NCBI GenBank assembly: GCA_038087015.1
Contig: JASBNA010000023.1
Span: 496,001-560,000, forward strand
DNA from: Cerrena zonata
Taxonomy: Eukaryota; Basidiomycota; Agaricomycetes; Polyporales; Cerrenaceae
Reading direction: 5' to 3'
Length of the DNA: 64,000 bases
Positions 43,404 through 54,982 of this stretch are shown here, in pieces (the stretch's first letter is position 1; every line of letters begins with the position of its first letter). A model generated the notes under the pieces. That model made no database searches. It was not told the origin of the DNA and saw only the letters and a list, made by a program, of their open reading frames with translations. The translations under genes were made by a program, and so were the position numbers.

Positions 43404-44246
43404 GAAGTGGAGATTTAAGCTTTATTATTGTTTTTTCGACTATTTCTGTTTCTTTCAATTTAGAAAATCTTTGCCAAAGATGCTCTTTCTATTTCTTGCG
43501 TTAGAATTCAAGTGTGTTATTCATTTTTTCGGTTTCTCTTTGATAGTAAAAGTATTTACTCTATTTTAATTTAAATCTTCTTGTTGTCTTTATACCTATT
43601 TCAATTCTTATACTCTTTTATAAATTGTAACAATTTTTCTTAATGTACGTAATTACGTTCTTTTTTTTTTTTCTAATACCTGACTCTTGAATAGTGATAA
43701 GTAGTTGAATGAAATGAAAAAGCCTTTTTTTTTAAAAATCATCTCCTTATAATCTTTTGATCTAGCTCTTAATTACAACCATAGCTTAAAAGTATATATA
43801 AATATATTGATTTTTAAATAAACCATACCGTTGAGGATGCCACTATACACAGGAATTAAATATTAGGATGCAAAAAAAAAAATAGACTTAGTTATAATGA
43901 AATGAATAAATTATTGTTGAAATGAAAAACATGCTTCCTCTTGATGAGGGTAGAACTGAAGCAAAAGAAACTTTTTAAAAGAGGAAAAACAAAAGCCACC
44001 GTAACTGTCATAAAAAGGGGAAAAAGTATGTGATGATAAATAGCAAAAAAGCATACCAAAATGAAAGAATAAATCCAAATCATTTTAGTATCGATTTTTA
44101 CCAGAGGAGAGATATACTTTAAAGTCTTATATGTTGAAATCGACTTTAAGGATGTGCATGTTGAGTGCACTAAATATCCTGAGTTAGTGAAATAATAAGG
44201 AAGAACAAATAAAAGAAAAATATTGAAGAAATTAGGATTTAAAGAC
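43404..44246. other. Convergent 3' region between the GPI wall gene and MET13
   Basis: 843 bp, A/T-rich, with T runs near 43660-43673. A 92-codon minus-strand ORF (43892-44170) is hydrophobic but matches no family I know and is probably accidental. Nothing else is supported. Confidence 0.4.
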
Positions 44247-46094
44247 TTATTGTAAATCAGGCAAGTTCAATTCATTAATCAAATTGAAAACAGTTTGATT
44301 ATCGTCAAAGAAATTATTGTTGACAAAGTTGCACAAGATAAAATCATCAGCAAAAGATTTCATGAGTTGGACAAAGTTATTAATCTTCTCTTGAGGGATA
44401 TCGAGTTCTTTAACAACATTTTGACTTTGCAAGATTTTAACCCATTCGTCAATAAGTCTGAAAGCTTCATCTTTCCAAGCTAAGAAAGAAGTTCTTTCAA
44501 CAATTGTGGGTTGTAAAATTTCTTCACCAGGGAAAACACCCCAAGTAACAGCGTTGATATCACCATCTTTAGTATTAGAAAGTAAATTACCTTCTTTATC
44601 AACGGAATAATAAGTGATGGAGCCAGAACCAGCTGATTTATTGTAATTATCAACATTAGTTAATAAAGGTTTCAAAGTATCACGATGAACGAAAAATTCC
44701 AAATATTGTTTTTGATAAACATAACCATTTTTAGGACCCCAACCATAAATTTTATCATTTGATTTGATAGCGTTTAAGGAAGGTTGAGAATTCAAAGTGA
44801 AGAAACCTTTTTTATTAATTTGAATTAAAGAATTACTAATAACCTCAGTATCTTTACCAATAGCACCATCACACCAAGGTAAAGATTTCAAGCCACCATT
44901 AATATAAGAGATAACAAGTTCGGAAAAATCTTTCAATGATTGAGGATACCCCCATAACTCAATAGCCTTTTTAGGAGATTGTCTTAATAAATCGGTTGCA
45001 AATAAATCAATATCACCAAAAGCAGGAGAACGAGAATCCCCCCATCTACCATTTGGAAATTCATCCCAGCCGGAAGTACGGCTAATATAAGAGTGCTTAC
45101 GATTTTGCCAAAAGATAGGACGGATCGATTCCTTTGATCTTTGAGGATTTAAAGATTTACGCCATGGTAAAACGTCACCACCAATAACATCATGATCTTT
45201 AATGTATTCGACCAATTTCAAACGTTCTAAAATCATGATGGTGGCTCTTTCTAAGTTCATAGTATAGAAATGCAAATGGTTAACGTAACCCGACTTGATT
45301 AATTGATTACACATATCGGAAACCAATTCAGTCCCGCGTTCTCTTACCAAATAATCATCTTCTTTAATTGGATCTAAGGCATCCAAAAAATGTTGAGGAA
45401 TAACGATTTGAGACCATTTAGCTCTTCTAATAAAAGCAGAATAAGTTGAAATGGGCATGATACCTGGAATAATTGGAATATTAATACCAATTTTACGAAC
45501 TTGAGAACACCATTTAATAAAGTTTTCGGCATCGTAAAACATTTGGGTAATAATGAAATCAGCACCAGCATCGCATTTCTCCTTCAAATACTTCAAGATC
45601 AATTGTTCATCAGTTTCTTCTGGGTGTCCCTCTGGATAAGCAGCAACCCCAATATTGAAATGATCGCCATATTTATTACGAATATAATTGATCAAATCTT
45701 TGGCGTACTTGAAATCACCAGTGCTTTCCGACCCATCCAATGGAGGATCACCTCTCAAGGCCAAAATATTCTGGCATCCGGACTTATATGCTTTTTCTAA
45801 AGCTTCATCAATCAATTCCACCTTCATGTTAGTACAAGTCAAATGCATACATGTTTCAAGACCAAGGGCACCCTGCGCAGTATAAACCATATCGTTAGTC
45901 AAAGTAGAGGAACGCCCACCGGCATTCCAGGTGATATCAATGAAGATCGGGTTCAAATCATACATTCTATCCATTCTATCGTATAAATTTTGAACCCCTT
46001 GGGACGTCTTGGGTACAAAAAACTCAAACGAAAAGGTGGCTGGAGGTGGCAGGGCCACCGAATGGGCCTGCTCTAACTTTTCAGAGATCTTCAT
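44247..46094 (-). CDS. MET13: Methylenetetrahydrofolate reductase
   Basis: 615 residues from MKISEKLEQ at 46094; the in-frame extension upstream is not needed. The N-terminal catalytic TIM barrel (about 1-310) contains FSFEFFVPKT, ITWNAGG, HLTCTNM, ILALRGDPP and PGIMPI, with a flavin-binding region as in known MTHFRs. The C-terminal half is the regulatory domain of eukaryotic MTHFRs. The enzyme reduces 5,10-methylene-THF to 5-methyl-THF for methionine synthesis in the cytosol. The start and overall similarity fit Met13 better than its paralogue Met12. The frame is intact. Confidence 0.93.
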   Translation of the reverse strand: MKISEKLEQAHSVALPPPATFSFEFFVPKTSQGVQNLYDRMDRMYDLNPIFIDITWNAGGRSSTLTNDMVYTAQGALGLETCMHLTCTNMKVELIDEALEKAYKSGCQNILALRGDPPLDGSESTGDFKYAKDLINYIRNKYGDHFNIGVAAYPEGHPEETDEQLILKYLKEKCDAGADFIITQMFYDAENFIKWCSQVRKIGINIPIIPGIMPISTYSAFIRRAKWSQIVIPQHFLDALDPIKEDDYLVRERGTELVSDMCNQLIKSGYVNHLHFYTMNLERATIMILERLKLVEYIKDHDVIGGDVLPWRKSLNPQRSKESIRPIFWQNRKHSYISRTSGWDEFPNGRWGDSRSPAFGDIDLFATDLLRQSPKKAIELWGYPQSLKDFSELVISYINGGLKSLPWCDGAIGKDTEVISNSLIQINKKGFFTLNSQPSLNAIKSNDKIYGWGPKNGYVYQKQYLEFFVHRDTLKPLLTNVDNYNKSAGSGSITYYSVDKEGNLLSNTKDGDINAVTWGVFPGEEILQPTIVERTSFLAWKDEAFRLIDEWVKILQSQNVVKELDIPQEKINNFVQLMKSFADDFILCNFVNNNFFDDNQTVFNLINELNLPDLQ

Positions 46095-46390
46095 CTTCGA
46101 ATTATGCTCTATATAATCGATATAACTCGAAAAAATACTCAAGACGAATAACCTTTGTATTGAAAATTTTAAATTATATACTGAAAGTACCGGAAAAAAA
46201 CGTGTTGGGCCCAATTTTTAGACTCATAAAAATGATTCATAGTTAAAAATCGCGGAATCGGAGTTTTGCTCACGTTTTGTTGCGAAAGCGGCGGTTTCTG
46301 GTGCCATGTGAAAAACGCAGCCACTGGCGATTTTGCAGCTTAAATGGAAATATATACATTGGATGGTGGTTTATATAGGGTGTATACGGG

Positions 46391-49300
46391 TTACAACTCA
46401 TCGTGGGCATGTTCGCTGACGGGGTGGTCGCTGACGGGGTGGTCAGAGTGTTGTAAGGCGTGGATTTGGTCGTCGTAGCTGGTCCATTCAGGAATCTGTC
46501 TTTTAGCACGATCGAGTTTGTTCTCTTTTGTCAACGGATTATTGCATAGATCGACTACTTTTGCAGAGGAGAATGTTTGGTCGGAGCACCAGGTCTCACA
46601 CCATAGCCATTCTTGCGGCAAGCTTTTGATCTTGATCCATTTCTGCATGTTGTTGGGTAAATCTTGGTCCAAGTTGGATAAGGAGTTTGGATCGGAGGCT
46701 AGTCTATCGTAGTGGTTTCTGAGTCGATCACCAGCAGTTAACGCTCTGAAGTTGTTCAAGTCAACCACGTACAAGGCACTGATGTGGTAGTTCAATCCTC
46801 CTTGTAAGACTTGAGTCCAGTAGCCCAGTTTCCAGAAACGGAATCCTTCCATTTCTTCTCTTGAATCGCACATGGGGGTAAATCCGTATGGAGCACCTTC
46901 GAGATCAAAGTCGACTAATTCTGATAAATCGCTTCTCACAATCAGATCAGCATCAACGAAAATCACCTTGTCAAGGTCTTGCGGGAAAATAACGTCCAAA
47001 AATAAAATCTTGTAACCCCAGATGGTTCTTTGTTTTTCACGTTGTTTTGTTAACCAAACTGGCCATTTATAAGTGATTAATTGGTATTCAACATCGTACT
47101 CCTGGGCCAATTTAGGAAGCAATTTCTTGAACTGTGGGCTAATGTAGTTCTCGATAATCCAAAACTTAACCAGCTTGTTGGTATGGGCTCGAACTGATGC
47201 AATCATAATCCCCATTAATCTTTCGTATAAATGTCCACTGGCTATACTGAAAATATTAATATCAGCCTGTTTTGGCTTTACCTCTTTCTTGCCAGAATTG
47301 ATTAATGATCCGAACCATGATGAATCTTTAGTCTCGTCTTTATGTTCGAGTCCTCCGTTAGCAAGCTCAATAAGCAAGTTTTTATTTTCGTACCCCGGGT
47401 TCTTGGTCACTCTGACTGATAGCGTATTACCGTTCAAGTCAAAAACAGGCACTTGCACGCTCTTCAATGGGGTATCATTTGCAACGTATCTGTTAGAAGA
47501 TGCTGATAACAAAGAGCAATGTTTACTGCTGATACTATCTGACTTGATTGACAAAGTCCATATTCCGGCATCCGCTGGTAATTGGAAATAGCCATATGTT
47601 GCCATAACATTAGTATCAGTTTTATCATTAGTAGATTTCAATTCTAATTCTAACCCAGTTGTTGGAAATGCAATTCTCACATCATTAGCGTAACCTTCAA
47701 TTAAGATATTTTTCAACTCGTAACTTCCAGAAATTTGGGTGGATTCGTAATTGGATAACTTAATGTTATCCAAGTCGACATTCTCAGGTGCAGTATCATG
47801 GCTTGTTATGATCCATTTATGAGGTCCATCAATATCCGTAGTGAATAATTGATCTTCTGGTAAGTTGGTAAAGTTGGCTTGATACTTAACATCAAAGTTC
47901 CCTTCACTATCAAATTGTGGTCTTGAAGCTGGGAAAACTCCTCGATAGAATCGTTTGATTGAATCATCTTCATCGCTCTTCTCATTTGGTTGCAATAAAA
48001 TTTTAATGTTAACAAATGGGAAATCAAGAATGGATCCAATCACGTTAACCAATTTTTGTGAATATTCTTCGATAGGATCGATAATAAGTAAAATATCTAT
48101 TGGTCTCTTGTTATCATAGTCAACCACATCGATTGTATTATTCATATTTAGCGAGGAAAAATCAAATCTTGCAACATCATCCAGGAGAATCAAGAAATCA
48201 TCAACATAAAAACTCTTGGTGATAGAAGACAGAACAAGATCAAACCAGTCAATATTGTCTGACCCAGAATTTCTATTAAAGTCAAATAATGTTCTATAAG
48301 AAAAATCTTCTGGATATGCTTCCACCAAGTCTTTTATGATACTCAACCTTTGTTTAAACTCGTACTCGATCAAGGTCTGAAGTTCCTTTGCTTTGAAAAT
48401 CTCAGTCAACCTAAAATACCTGGAGTTGAAGATAAGTGAAGGTTGATGCAGTTGGAATTCGTTTTCTTCTAATAACTTGCTTACAGATTCTGACCTCAAT
48501 GATTCCAGCGAGCCACTCTTATAATCTTTAATATAATCAATAAGATTTTTAGTGTTGCTTTTATTCAAGGGTTTGTTGCTGAATTTTTCTCGTAATTGAT
48601 CAAGTAAGTCATTGTTTTGGGATGTGTTTATAACCCTTATTTGCATGGAGTTTGGAGATGAGCTTTTAGCGATAACTTTCAAGATAATTGTGAACTGATC
48701 GATCAACTTTTTATCGTTGAAATCACCAATTAACCAGAACGTTCCTGAAAGTTCTTTATTTTCAAGATCTTTTTTAAATCCAACTGATTTTTCATACATA
48801 TCGTTTGAAATCCTTTTATATAAAATATTAGCTGGGTCTTTTGGAATAACACGAAGGTTTCTTTCAGACTTTGCATTTTCATACAAGATATCCTTTAATT
48901 TTTTACCCTGATCAGTTTCTTGTCTTATATGATGTTGTAAAAGTCTGACATCTTGAGCAACTTGGTTCTTCATATCCTTTTGCCAAGTGCTTCCTTGCAA
49001 GTCATTTATGACACCATTGAAAATGACCTGATGGAGAATCAATAGAAAATTTATGTAAAGTATCACGGAATTCGGCATAACTATGAATGTGATCTTCAGG
49101 AATATTGATAGTTTCGAAAAGAGCATTTTCTTCATCAACATTGGTAGTTTCGAAATATTTATACAAAAGAGCCTAATGATTCTTTAGCAGAACCTTTTTC
49201 AGCAAGGAAGTAGAACAATTGAGCGAGTTTCTCATCTCTAGGATCAGAACCAATCAATGGTAAGATACCAATTTGTTTAGGAATACCACGATCCAAGAAG

Positions 49301-50940
49301 AATTTTGCCATAGCAAAGAAGACTTTCAATTGTTCCTTGTGGCTGAAGTTGATAACAAAAATAAGATCGTGAACATTTTCCTTTAATGCCGGAATTTGGC
49401 CATGGGGCATTTGATAAGCTCCAGGCCCAATATACATTTCTTGCCTATTAGCAGAATAAAGCAGGTAACTACTTTCGGTTTCGATATTATTGAAGAAAAG
49501 GACACCACCTTTTTTATCTTTTGCATTGGGGACGAATTCGTGTTCGTATAACTTGAATCTGTTTTCATTATCACCCATAAGGGAGTTACCAGTTTTAAAT
49601 TGTGATTCTTTAACTGCACTTAAGAGGGCAAATTTAGTGATTAATTTTTTTGTTTGAGGAATGGTGAAGCCATATTCTACTAATTCGTTGGAGACTTTCA
49701 ATTCTGATTCAATCTGATGAACTAAGGTGGTTAAATCAAACTGTTCTTTTGGAATCGATAAACCATTTATGTAGATACCATTAGAATCTTCTGAAGCACC
49801 AATTTTTCTATTTTGCTCAATCACATCGTTCACAAAAGGGAACTGTTTCTGATTTTTCAATTTGGAAATATAGTAAGCATACTTTGGGAAATCATTAAGA
49901 ACAATTTTGAGCAAATCATATTTTTTTATAGCTTTATAGGAATTGGATTGTATAAATGTGACCAACTTTGAGCCGAGGTCTTTCAATTGGTCTTTAGTGA
50001 TTGGATGTAAATCTGCATTACTCTGTGCAATTGCATTTAGATCATTTTCAAGTTTCAATTTTTTTGAGTTTGAAGTTTTTTTACTTGATTTTGCTTCTAT
50101 TTCCTTGATATTACGGTCGTCAACGGCTAAGTAATCAGTTCTTTTCAAAGTCAAATCAACACCGTACCCACCGAGATACTCTGGACCAAGATCTTGGATT
50201 GGAATGTATCTCCACACAAATCTCAACTTGCCTTCTTTAGAACTCAAATACAAATTTTCAAACATGCTTATAAAAGAGTCGGAGTTGATATCACCGTAGA
50301 GCACTAAAAGCGGAGCTTCCGTATTTGCGCCAATCACTCTATCGAACGGCAAGGTTTCTTCGTTCAGAGACTTAGAGTCAGTTTGTAAGGCATAAAGCTC
50401 GTCAGGAGAGCAATATATTTTATCATTGTATTGCACCCACGATGGAAACTTGCCATCCTTGACCCCGTCGGCTTCATTACCAAACGAGTCAATGGAACAA
50501 CTTTCAGTCAACTTGCCTTGGTACTTCGGCATCACAACATCATTATAGTATTTGAAATGTGCTTGAACCCTTGGACTATAGATCTTATTGACTAGATTAA
50601 AATTGACAAATGATTCTTGAATGCTATCTAGACTCAAGCTTCTAAGAACTTCATCGTATATAGCAGCATCGCTGATTTCGTTTCCACCGTCAACATCAGG
50701 CTCACGGTCTTCATCGGAATCGTTGGAGTCTACAAACCCAATGATCTTCGGCAAAACCTGGAGGTAAAGCGATTCATTACGGGATGCAACACTCTCGAGC
50801 AAGTTCAACTTGAAAGGAATTTGGGCCCAAGACGCTTGTAAGTCAATTCCAAAATTGTTGTTGTCTTCAGTGTTCTCTTTACTAGCGCTGACAACAACAG
50901 CTAGACTGAACACCACCACTCTCCAAAGAAACGTATACAT
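46391..50940 (-). CDS. KRE5: UDP-glucose:glycoprotein glucosyltransferase / Kre5 (GT24) with HDEL tail (two frameshifts)
   Basis: The start is MYTFLWRVVVFSLAVVVSA at 50940, a signal peptide; an upstream TTG is not used. The long N-terminal part has the folding-sensor region of UGGTs. The C-terminal ~300 residues are a GT24 domain very close to active UGGTs: NIFSIASGHLYER, FWIIENYISP, the DAD metal site at about 1329-1331, DLPNNM and PQEWLWCETWC. It ends HDEL, an ER-retention signal. UGGT reglucosylates misfolded glycoproteins; S. cerevisiae Kre5 is needed for beta-1,6-glucan and has lost conserved catalytic residues. Two extra bases break the frame: CC at 49172-49173 and CC at 49026-49027. 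Between them the third frame reads sensibly (YKYFETTNVDEENALF). The repaired length is 1515 residues. Confidence 0.9.
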
Positions 50941-51157
50941 CTTGGGTACGATCTTGCTAGGGAATGAAGAGTTCTTACCTTTTGCTGCCAACTTTTGGAA
51001 AACACGTCTGCTTTTAGTTGATGCTCTGCTTACTTGGTGTACGGATGTGGAAAATGATTTTAAAAAAAAAGATAAACAAAAAGGTAAAGCCCAGGGTTTG
51101 GGAAGATATCAATTCTTTTGTTCAATTAACTTCTGTTAGAGGAGCTGTTCCCAAAAT

Positions 51158-54100
51158 ATGCCCGTGACAAATCAAGTGCGCCTTGGAGATATTCCTGGTG
51201 GCAATTCCAGAGATAAGGGGAGAGAAGAAGACGAAAGTGAGGTGGGGGCCAATTCCTCTGATGAAATTAGTTTGGGACTTTCATCTGGCAGTGACGATGA
51301 ATTGGCACTGATTGAAGATGAAGATGAGGATGATGAAGATGAAGACGAAGAAGAGGAAGGGAAGAATAAGGCTAAACGGCCTACCAGGGCGAGAAAGCCT
51401 GCAACATCTACGTATCAAGATGATTTATTGGACGGTATAGACTTTCAACTTTCCGATGATAGTTTTGATGACCTGGATGGACAAGTTCTATTCACGTCAT
51501 CTTCTGACGAGTACCAAGATGATGAGGAAGCGGAGGATGATTTGGATGAAAACTACGACTTCAAAGAAGCGCTTCGGTTGGCAGGTAATTTCCGATCGAA
51601 AAAGAAGAAGAACGTTAAAACCAAGTCGTATTGGAAAAGGAAAATGATGAGAACCACCAATAGAGAGTTGGATCCCGAAGTCAGAATGCATTTGTCCCAA
51701 GCAAATGAAGCGTTTGTCCGACAAGACTTTCAGCTGGCGTTGAATTCGTATCTTGAAGTTATCAAGAAGGATCCTAAGAATTTTAATGCGTATAAAACAT
51801 TGGGTGAAATCTATAAATCACAAGGAAGACTACATGAGTGTTGTAACTATTGGTTACTAGCGGCTAATATTCACCCGTGGGATAGTCAATTTTGGTCTAA
51901 TGTGGCAGAATTGAGTAGTGAATTGGGGTATATTGATCAGGCCATATATTGTTATACGCGTGCTATTTCGGCAGACTCTAATAAACGACCTGAATTCATC
52001 TTAGAAAGAGCTATACTATATAAGGAAAAGAAGCAATATGGTCGTGCTTTAGAAGGGTTCCAAAAGATACATTCACTTTTCCCCACTGATTCAAATATCA
52101 TTAAAAATTTGGCTAGTGTTTACTTGGAACAAAAAAGAGTTAATGATGCCATAAACTTATATATGAGCATATTGGATCAAAACATGCGCCCTTCGGAGTC
52201 AACTGAAGCTCAGGTTCCCTCTTTTGATTGGGCAGAACTTAATATTTTATGTGAACTTTATTTGAGCCAACATGCCTATGTAGTAGGTATAAAAATCCTC
52301 AAATTAGTTGCAAGATGGTTACAAGATAGAAGTGATGAAAAATGGTGGGATGAGCAAGATAACGATATCGAATTTGATAGAAGAAGATTTACGGTCATTA
52401 AGCAGAGATCAGCCACAGACCAAGAAGCAGCTCAAGATAAAGAATTTGATCTACCCATTGATATAAGATTTAAATTGGGTGTTTTAAGACTTGGATTGGA
52501 CCAAAAAGAAGAAGCAATGTTTCATTTTGACTATTTGAGAGATGAAGAAGAAATTGCTGATTTACTATTTGAAGCCGGTAAAGCTTTAGAAGCACAAGGT
52601 TATAACGAAGATGCAATAGAGTTTTTAAATAAAGCTTATGATGATGAAGAACAAAGATCAACCGAATTGCTCGAGCTTATGGGGAAATGCAATTTAGAAA
52701 TGGGTGAATATCAACAGGCAAAAGAGATATACACTTCTTTAGCTGAGGTTTTACCAGAAAGTTTAGATATTAAACTTGCCCTCATTGAAGCGCTGTACCA
52801 TTTGGGTGATGTGGAAGAAGCCGGGGTACTTTTGGAACGTGTATCGGCAATGGCCAAAGATACTGAAAAGGAAGGTATAAAAGACACCCTGGGAGATGAC
52901 GAGGAACCACTACCTCTTATCAATAATACTCAATTAATACGATCCGCCAGAAGTGCCAAACTCACCGAGGATGAGAGAATCGATATTGAAAATAATGCAA
53001 AAAGAAGAGTACTTGAAAAATTCCATCGTATGCAACGATTACAACCTGCTATTGATACTCATGACCGAGTTGCGGTAATGGCATGGATCAAACTTGCCGC
53101 ACAGTTAGTTGAAATGTTTATGAGTGTACGTAGCTTCTTTCCTAGAGATAAAAATCGGTTATTCAAAGGGATCATTTTATATAAAAGAAAAAAACAAATG
53201 GGGATCAATGATAAACTTGCCCGTGTTTATAACTTATACGAAGGGATGACGGCTCCTGATAACATTAGACACGAACTTACGTCTGTGACTGAATATCGAG
53301 GGTTAAGCTATGATGAATGGTTTTTCATATTTGTACAATACGCAATCTTATTACATCAATACGAGGAAAATATTGAAATTGCCATTCAAACCATAGAGAT
53401 TGCCCAAGGGGTAAGTGTCTTCGTTCAGGATAAAAAGAAAAGTAATATCATGAAATTAATTCGATTAATGTTTTCAATCAACCAGGATGACGCTACTGGA
53501 ATAGCAGTTCATGTTAGACATTTCTTATCTGTCAATCAATTTTCTCCCTTTATGTACAAATTTTTCATGTGTTGTTTTAGTTCAGGATCAAAAAGATGGG
53601 CTTCTTATACTAGTTATCTTCATCAAAAGTTTTTCTTAAGACAAGTCAAGGCATTTGATTCTATTTTGAAAAATACCAAAATTACCGGTATGGCCACCAT
53701 CACAGCAGATGTCAAGAATGTTAATTTGAAAAAAGATAACTTGGAAGTGCTTTATACATACGCTACGCTTTTCGGTGGGAGCAGAAGTCATGTTTCCGAA
53801 GTAATTTATGCTAATCGTGCCTACCAAAGCTATCACCAGGATCCTACTGTATGCTTGATATTGGGTATTTCTCATGTTCACCGTTCCATGCAAAGATTAA
53901 GTACAAACCGTCATCTCCAATTACTCCAAGGTATTAGTTACCTCTTGGAATACAGGTCCCATCGTCTCGCCAATGCCACAGATTACGAGCGTCAAGAAGT
54001 TGAATTCAACTTTGGACGTCTTTTCCAAATGATTGGCTTACCATCTCTTGCGGTCAAGTTTTACGATAAAGTTCTTTCTTTCCATGATAAACTTGAAGAT

Positions 54101-54211
54101 TCTACATACGATTTACTGATGGAAGCAGCTCACAATTTGTCTTTAATCTACACCATAAGTGGTAACACTGCTTTGGCAAGAGAAATCACCGTCAAGTATC
54201 TAACCATTTGA
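51158..54211 (+). CDS. TFC4: TFIIIC subunit Tfc4 (tau131), TPR protein
   Basis: 1017 residues. An acidic N-terminus (about 20-135) precedes a basic stretch (KSKKKKNVKTKSYWKRK-like, ~150-165). Two TPR arrays follow (about 175-420 and 470-600), beginning at the segment PEVRMHLSQANEAF, with more helical repeats to the C-terminus, as in yeast Tfc4. Tfc4 is the TFIIIC subunit that contacts TFIIIB (Brf1/Bdp1) upstream of tRNA and 5S genes. It is divergent from KRE5, with 217 bp between the ATGs. The frame is intact over 3 kb and contains a few CTG codons at variable TPR positions. Confidence 0.93.
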   Translation: MPVTNQVRLGDIPGGNSRDKGREEDESEVGANSSDEISLGLSSGSDDELALIEDEDEDDEDEDEEEEGKNKAKRPTRARKPATSTYQDDLLDGIDFQLSDDSFDDLDGQVLFTSSSDEYQDDEEAEDDLDENYDFKEALRLAGNFRSKKKKNVKTKSYWKRKMMRTTNRELDPEVRMHLSQANEAFVRQDFQLALNSYLEVIKKDPKNFNAYKTLGEIYKSQGRLHECCNYWLLAANIHPWDSQFWSNVAELSSELGYIDQAIYCYTRAISADSNKRPEFILERAILYKEKKQYGRALEGFQKIHSLFPTDSNIIKNLASVYLEQKRVNDAINLYMSILDQNMRPSESTEAQVPSFDWAELNILCELYLSQHAYVVGIKILKLVARWLQDRSDEKWWDEQDNDIEFDRRRFTVIKQRSATDQEAAQDKEFDLPIDIRFKLGVLRLGLDQKEEAMFHFDYLRDEEEIADLLFEAGKALEAQGYNEDAIEFLNKAYDDEEQRSTELLELMGKCNLEMGEYQQAKEIYTSLAEVLPESLDIKLALIEALYHLGDVEEAGVLLERVSAMAKDTEKEGIKDTLGDDEEPLPLINNTQLIRSARSAKLTEDERIDIENNAKRRVLEKFHRMQRLQPAIDTHDRVAVMAWIKLAAQLVEMFMSVRSFFPRDKNRLFKGIILYKRKKQMGINDKLARVYNLYEGMTAPDNIRHELTSVTEYRGLSYDEWFFIFVQYAILLHQYEENIEIAIQTIEIAQGVSVFVQDKKKSNIMKLIRLMFSINQDDATGIAVHVRHFLSVNQFSPFMYKFFMCCFSSGSKRWASYTSYLHQKFFLRQVKAFDSILKNTKITGMATITADVKNVNLKKDNLEVLYTYATLFGGSRSHVSEVIYANRAYQSYHQDPTVCLILGISHVHRSMQRLSTNRHLQLLQGISYLLEYRSHRLANATDYERQEVEFNFGRLFQMIGLPSLAVKFYDKVLSFHDKLEDSTYDLLMEAAHNLSLIYTISGNTALAREITVKYLTI

Positions 54212-54377
54212 GTATCTTCATTTGTATATTAGTTACTGTATAGTTATTACAATTTTTCACGAATTGGCTGTAAAATGAAGTTTTTTTGATTTTTTTTTTT
54301 TTTTGCGAGAAGTGAAAAACTCAAAGCAAAAGCTACTCGAAGTTCTTCACAAGACTTAACCAGATTTTTAGTAAGAT

Positions 54378-54938
54378 ATGGTCAGACTCAAGCAGAGATA
54401 CATTCTCTTCGATATCCTTTATCCACCCAAAGCAGAGCCTCGAAACTCTTCTGAGCGAGAAGTTTTTGAGAGTTTCCATAAATCCCCAGAAGATGCCTTA
54501 TTACGAATGCATCGGTCATCACCACAATCGATTGATGGGAAGTCGATTATCCAAGCAACAAGGAAGGCTATACAAGACCATTACGGAGAGTTTGGAGCTG
54601 GGGCTGTTGGACAGGGACTCATGATGAAATATTTCAGTAACAAGACCTCTACCGGGATTATACGATGTGGTAGACAATCATGTCCAATGGTGGTTGCCTC
54701 GTTGGCTTTAATCAATTGTATTGGGAAAGAAGATATTATTATCAGATGTGTTCATATAAGCGGTACAATAAAGAAGTGTGAAGAGTTTCTGATTGCCCGA
54801 AACAAAGAACTCATGATTAAATTAGGGCATTTACAAGATGACAAAAATGAGTTTAATAATATACTCAATGCATTCCAAAACACCGGTGATGATTTTGCTA
54901 ATGTGAAGGACAATTCTGAAGATGAAGATGAAGATTAA
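54378..54938 (+). CDS. POP5: RNase P/MRP subunit Pop5
   Basis: 186 residues starting MVRLKQRYILFDILYPP, the Pop5 start motif, followed by the GAGAVGQGLMMKYF and GIIRCGRQSCPMV segments and HISGTIKKCEEF. The C-terminus is acidic (DNSEDEDED). Pop5 is a protein core subunit of RNase P and RNase MRP, acting in the nucleus on tRNA 5' leaders and pre-rRNA. A CTG codon occurs at a position where I recall Leu in the human protein. It converges with the acetyltransferase gene (44 bp between stops). Confidence 0.93.
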   Translation: MVRLKQRYILFDILYPPKAEPRNSSEREVFESFHKSPEDALLRMHRSSPQSIDGKSIIQATRKAIQDHYGEFGAGAVGQGLMMKYFSNKTSTGIIRCGRQSCPMVVASLALINCIGKEDIIIRCVHISGTIKKCEEFLIARNKELMIKLGHLQDDKNEFNNILNAFQNTGDDFANVKDNSEDEDED

Positions 54939-54982
54939 ACGATGTGAATTGATATAGATATATATAGGATTTAATGAAACTT

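Noticed and set aside
43892..44170. 92-codon hydrophobic minus-strand ORF
   Set aside because: A/T-rich sequence easily gives hydrophobic ORFs; no homology recognised and no promoter signal.
49026..49141. Hydrophobic N-terminus of the second KRE5 ORF, resembling a signal peptide
   Set aside because: It is an out-of-frame reading between two frameshifts; the third frame here gives UGGT-like soluble sequence.
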